Source: Promethearchaeota archaeon
GTDB lineage: Archaea > Asgardarchaeota > Lokiarchaeia > Sigynarchaeales > SOKP01
Direction: 5' to 3'
Length of the DNA stretch: 23,911 nucleotides
NCBI GenBank assembly: GCA_016839655.1
Contig: JAEOTW010000039.1
Location: forward strand, 1-23,911
Below are positions 23,549 through 23,911 of the stretch, one piece after another. Each line of letters starts with the position of its first letter. The first letter of the stretch is position 1. Under the pieces are notes generated by a model that worked only from the letters and a program-made list of their open reading frames with translations, made no database searches and was not told where the DNA came from. Position numbers and translations under genes: made by a program.

Positions 23549-23911
23549 ATGTCAGAACTGCAAACTCTTAAGGTTTATCTTAACCAATTACCCGCAACAT
23601 TACTAAAATTGCTAAATATTGATCCACCTCATGATACCATTCCAGAACCAATTCCAAATATTTTAGATTTATATGAAGGAATAGAGCGAATTACAATAAA
23701 TTTAATTGATAATTTTGGTCTATTTGAAATAACATATTTGAAACCGCAATTTATGATTGCCAACTCAGAAGTTATGCTACTACTGAGTACTAAAAACCCT
23801 TATACTTTAGGAGTGCTTCATCAATTAATTTATGGTGGGTTTAACGCTGAACCGAATGGATTCCACTTTTTAAAAGCTATAAAGGATGGTGGAAAGACGT
23901 CTTGTTTAATA
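23549..23911 (+). CDS. N-terminal part of an unidentified protein, possibly alkaline-phosphatase-superfamily
   Basis: The frame opens at ATG 23549 and is uninterrupted for 121 codons to the window edge, so the gene continues beyond. After a helical, Leu-rich start and a Pro-rich segment comes a strand ending in an acidic residue (RITINLIDNFGLFEITYL). Later come LLLSTKNPYTLGVLHQLIYGG and NGFHFLKAIKDGGKTSCLI. A strand-Asp at this position, followed by a TK/ST-containing loop and 'NGfhflkaikdgGk', recalls the metal-binding N-terminal part of phosphodiesterase/alkaline-phosphatase-fold enzymes, but the match is loose and the key downstream residues lie outside the window. It is divergent from larC across a 130-base AT-rich gap. 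Confidence 0.55.
   Translation, partial: MSELQTLKVYLNQLPATLLKLLNIDPPHDTIPEPIPNILDLYEGIERITINLIDNFGLFEITYLKPQFMIANSEVMLLLSTKNPYTLGVLHQLIYGGFNAEPNGFHFLKAIKDGGKTSCLI

Noticed and set aside
1..23911. CRISPR array, insertion sequence or rRNA gene
   Set aside because: No regularly spaced direct repeats, no transposase or terminal inverted repeats, and no rRNA-like GC-rich block were found on reading both strands.

Overview
This AT-rich window (roughly 30% GC by eye) most likely comes from an Asgard archaeon, in broad terms Lokiarchaeota-like. The main evidence is a compact cluster of eukaryote-like ESCRT genes: a Vps22/EAP30 protein, a Vps25 protein, a MIT-AAA Vps4 ATPase and a Vps2/24/46-type ESCRT-III protein, followed by a Rab-like small GTPase. 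Further support comes from a probable longin-like/TPR protein, archaeal housekeeping genes (Nip7-type PUA protein, NSUN RNA methylase, archaeal-type phosphoglycerate kinase), archaeal TATA boxes close to start codons, oligo-T terminators, TTG/GTG starts and an intron-containing tRNA. The exact lineage cannot be fixed from this sequence alone.

Layout. 1-1360: the tail of an unidentified membrane-protein gene, then a GMPPB-like sugar nucleotidyltransferase. 1370-5172: a Cys-rich/longin-like/TPR protein (-), an HD-domain protein (+) and two small unknown genes. 5213-7487: a bidirectional hairpin terminator, a CYTH-domain protein (-), an NSUN-family RNA m5C methylase split by an apparent frameshift in an A11 tract (+), and a Nip7-like PUA protein (-). 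7669-12069: the ESCRT block. Vps22 (+) converges on a Vps25-Vps4 operon (-); Vps4 is divergent from ESCRT-III (+), and the Rab-like GTPase follows downstream. 12209-14101: a PfkB sugar kinase and a polytopic membrane protein. 14184-14290: tRNA-Gly(GCC) with a probable 35-nt intron inside the anticodon stem. 14359-16927: a crotonase-family enzyme, a zinc-finger protein and a four-helix membrane protein, all (-). 16952-17028: tRNA-Val(GAC). 17131-18161: a decayed DUF3795-like gene whose 5' part is missing exactly where a very AT-rich sulfotransferase-like gene ends. 18237-19472: phosphoglycerate kinase. 19618-23418: LarB and LarC of the nickel-pincer cofactor pathway, separated by a membrane protein and a TPR protein. 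23549 to the end: the start of an unidentified gene.

How the genes work together. The ESCRT block supplies ESCRT-II (Vps22, Vps25), an ESCRT-III polymer subunit and the ATPase that remodels it. The Vps4 MIT domain and a MIM1-like tail on the ESCRT-III protein make a visible matched pair. The neighbouring Rab-like GTPase and the longin-like protein suggest a local concentration of membrane-trafficking-type genes, though only the ESCRT proteins are functionally tied by established knowledge. NSUN and Nip7 are both RNA/ribosome factors. LarB and LarC act in one cofactor pathway, but LarE and the client racemase are not in the window.

No CRISPR array, insertion sequence or rRNA gene was seen. 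No gene-free stretch exceeds 300 bases. The longest (2744-3023 and 21231-21513) hold only AT-rich promoter-like sequence and oligo-T tracts.
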